From assembly GCA_016192065.1 (NCBI GenBank), contig JACPUX010000064.1:56424-120423 (forward strand): 64,000 nucleotides of DNA, given 5' to 3'. Position numbers and translations under genes: made by a program. This stretch comes from Betaproteobacteria bacterium (GTDB lineage Bacteria > Pseudomonadota > Gammaproteobacteria > Burkholderiales > Casimicrobiaceae). The notes beneath the pieces were generated by a model. The model saw only the letters and a list, made by a program, of their open reading frames with translations, was not told the origin of the DNA and did not search any database. Positions 63,928-64,000 of the stretch are shown here, piece by piece (positions within the stretch are counted from its first letter, which is position 1; each line of letters starts with the position of its first letter).

Positions 63928-64000
63928 CCCGGCCCCCTTCCCGAGGAAGGGGGTGAGTGTGGTTCGCGGGCTTCGCCCGCTCCGGGGTTTGGCATGCGCC
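63928..64000. repeat. 94-bp palindromic repeat, copy C (cut by the window end)
   Basis: The first 73 bases match copies A and B, with a few changes (CTTCGCCCGC for CTGCGCCCGC, GGGGTTTGG for GGAGATTGG). It lies 49 bases upstream of the bioA start. Confidence 0.8.

Overview
The window is about 64 kb of GC-rich chromosome whose gene content looks betaproteobacterial: a second, long IF-1 next to cspA, a DUF1178 protein, a gltIJKL importer behind a LysR gene, an EtfBA/acyl-CoA dehydrogenase block, and a full-length purL of about 1,285 codons. No phage, transposase, CRISPR array, rRNA or tRNA was recognised. The genus cannot be fixed from the sequence alone.

Layout. 1-4.5 kb: the end of mobB, an outer-membrane barrel gene, moaD and moaE (molybdopterin synthase), then a translationally coupled crcB / DUF190 / quinone-oxidoreductase set and a DUF1178 gene. 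4.6-10.6 kb: nnr (NAD(P)HX repair) divergent from a LysR regulator, then an acidic or polar amino-acid ABC importer. 10.7-29.7 kb: S46 peptidase, RlmN-like radical SAM enzyme, infA, cspA, an orphan GAF-PAS-PAS histidine kinase, purL, a lipoprotein plus a membrane/TPR protein, an enoyl-CoA hydratase family gene, etfBA with an acyl-CoA dehydrogenase, and mnmC. 29.8-32.8 kb: an accessory-looking patch with two secreted proteins; the second has a run of 12 G at its 5' end that looks like a phase-variation switch. 33.1-42.1 kb: tex and a loose signalling group (an HPt/HD-GYP fusion, a CheY-like receiver, a degenerate HD-GYP protein), an old yellow enzyme, an MFS transporter and a small DUF4870 membrane protein.

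42.1-60.8 kb is the main feature: an aryl-polyene (APE/xanthomonadin-type pigment) biosynthetic cluster. From ketosynthase-like ApeC through ApeR the genes follow the apeC-apeR order, nearly all overlapping by 1-17 bases. The parts are a phosphopantetheinyl transferase, two ACPs, an AMP ligase, two dehydratases, a ketoreductase, ketosynthases, two acyltransferase proteins (one fused to a glycosyltransferase), a thioesterase and a LolA/MMPL/lipoprotein transport set. Departures from the plain plan are an MIO-type aromatic amino-acid ammonia-lyase gene inserted between apeJ and apeK, two small exported proteins and an extra FabB/F-like ketosynthase at the 3' end, a 30-bp tandem repeat in the tail of ApeJ, and a degenerate palindromic repeat read in frame in ApeD. 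A likely scheme is that the lyase makes an arylacrylate, the ligase loads it, the KS/KR/DH set extends it on the ACPs, and the acyltransferases and export proteins anchor it in the outer membrane. This is inference from family knowledge.

60.9-64 kb: dacB (PBP4-type carboxypeptidase) and bioA on the minus strand, separated by two near-identical 94-bp palindromic repeats; a third copy runs off the window end.
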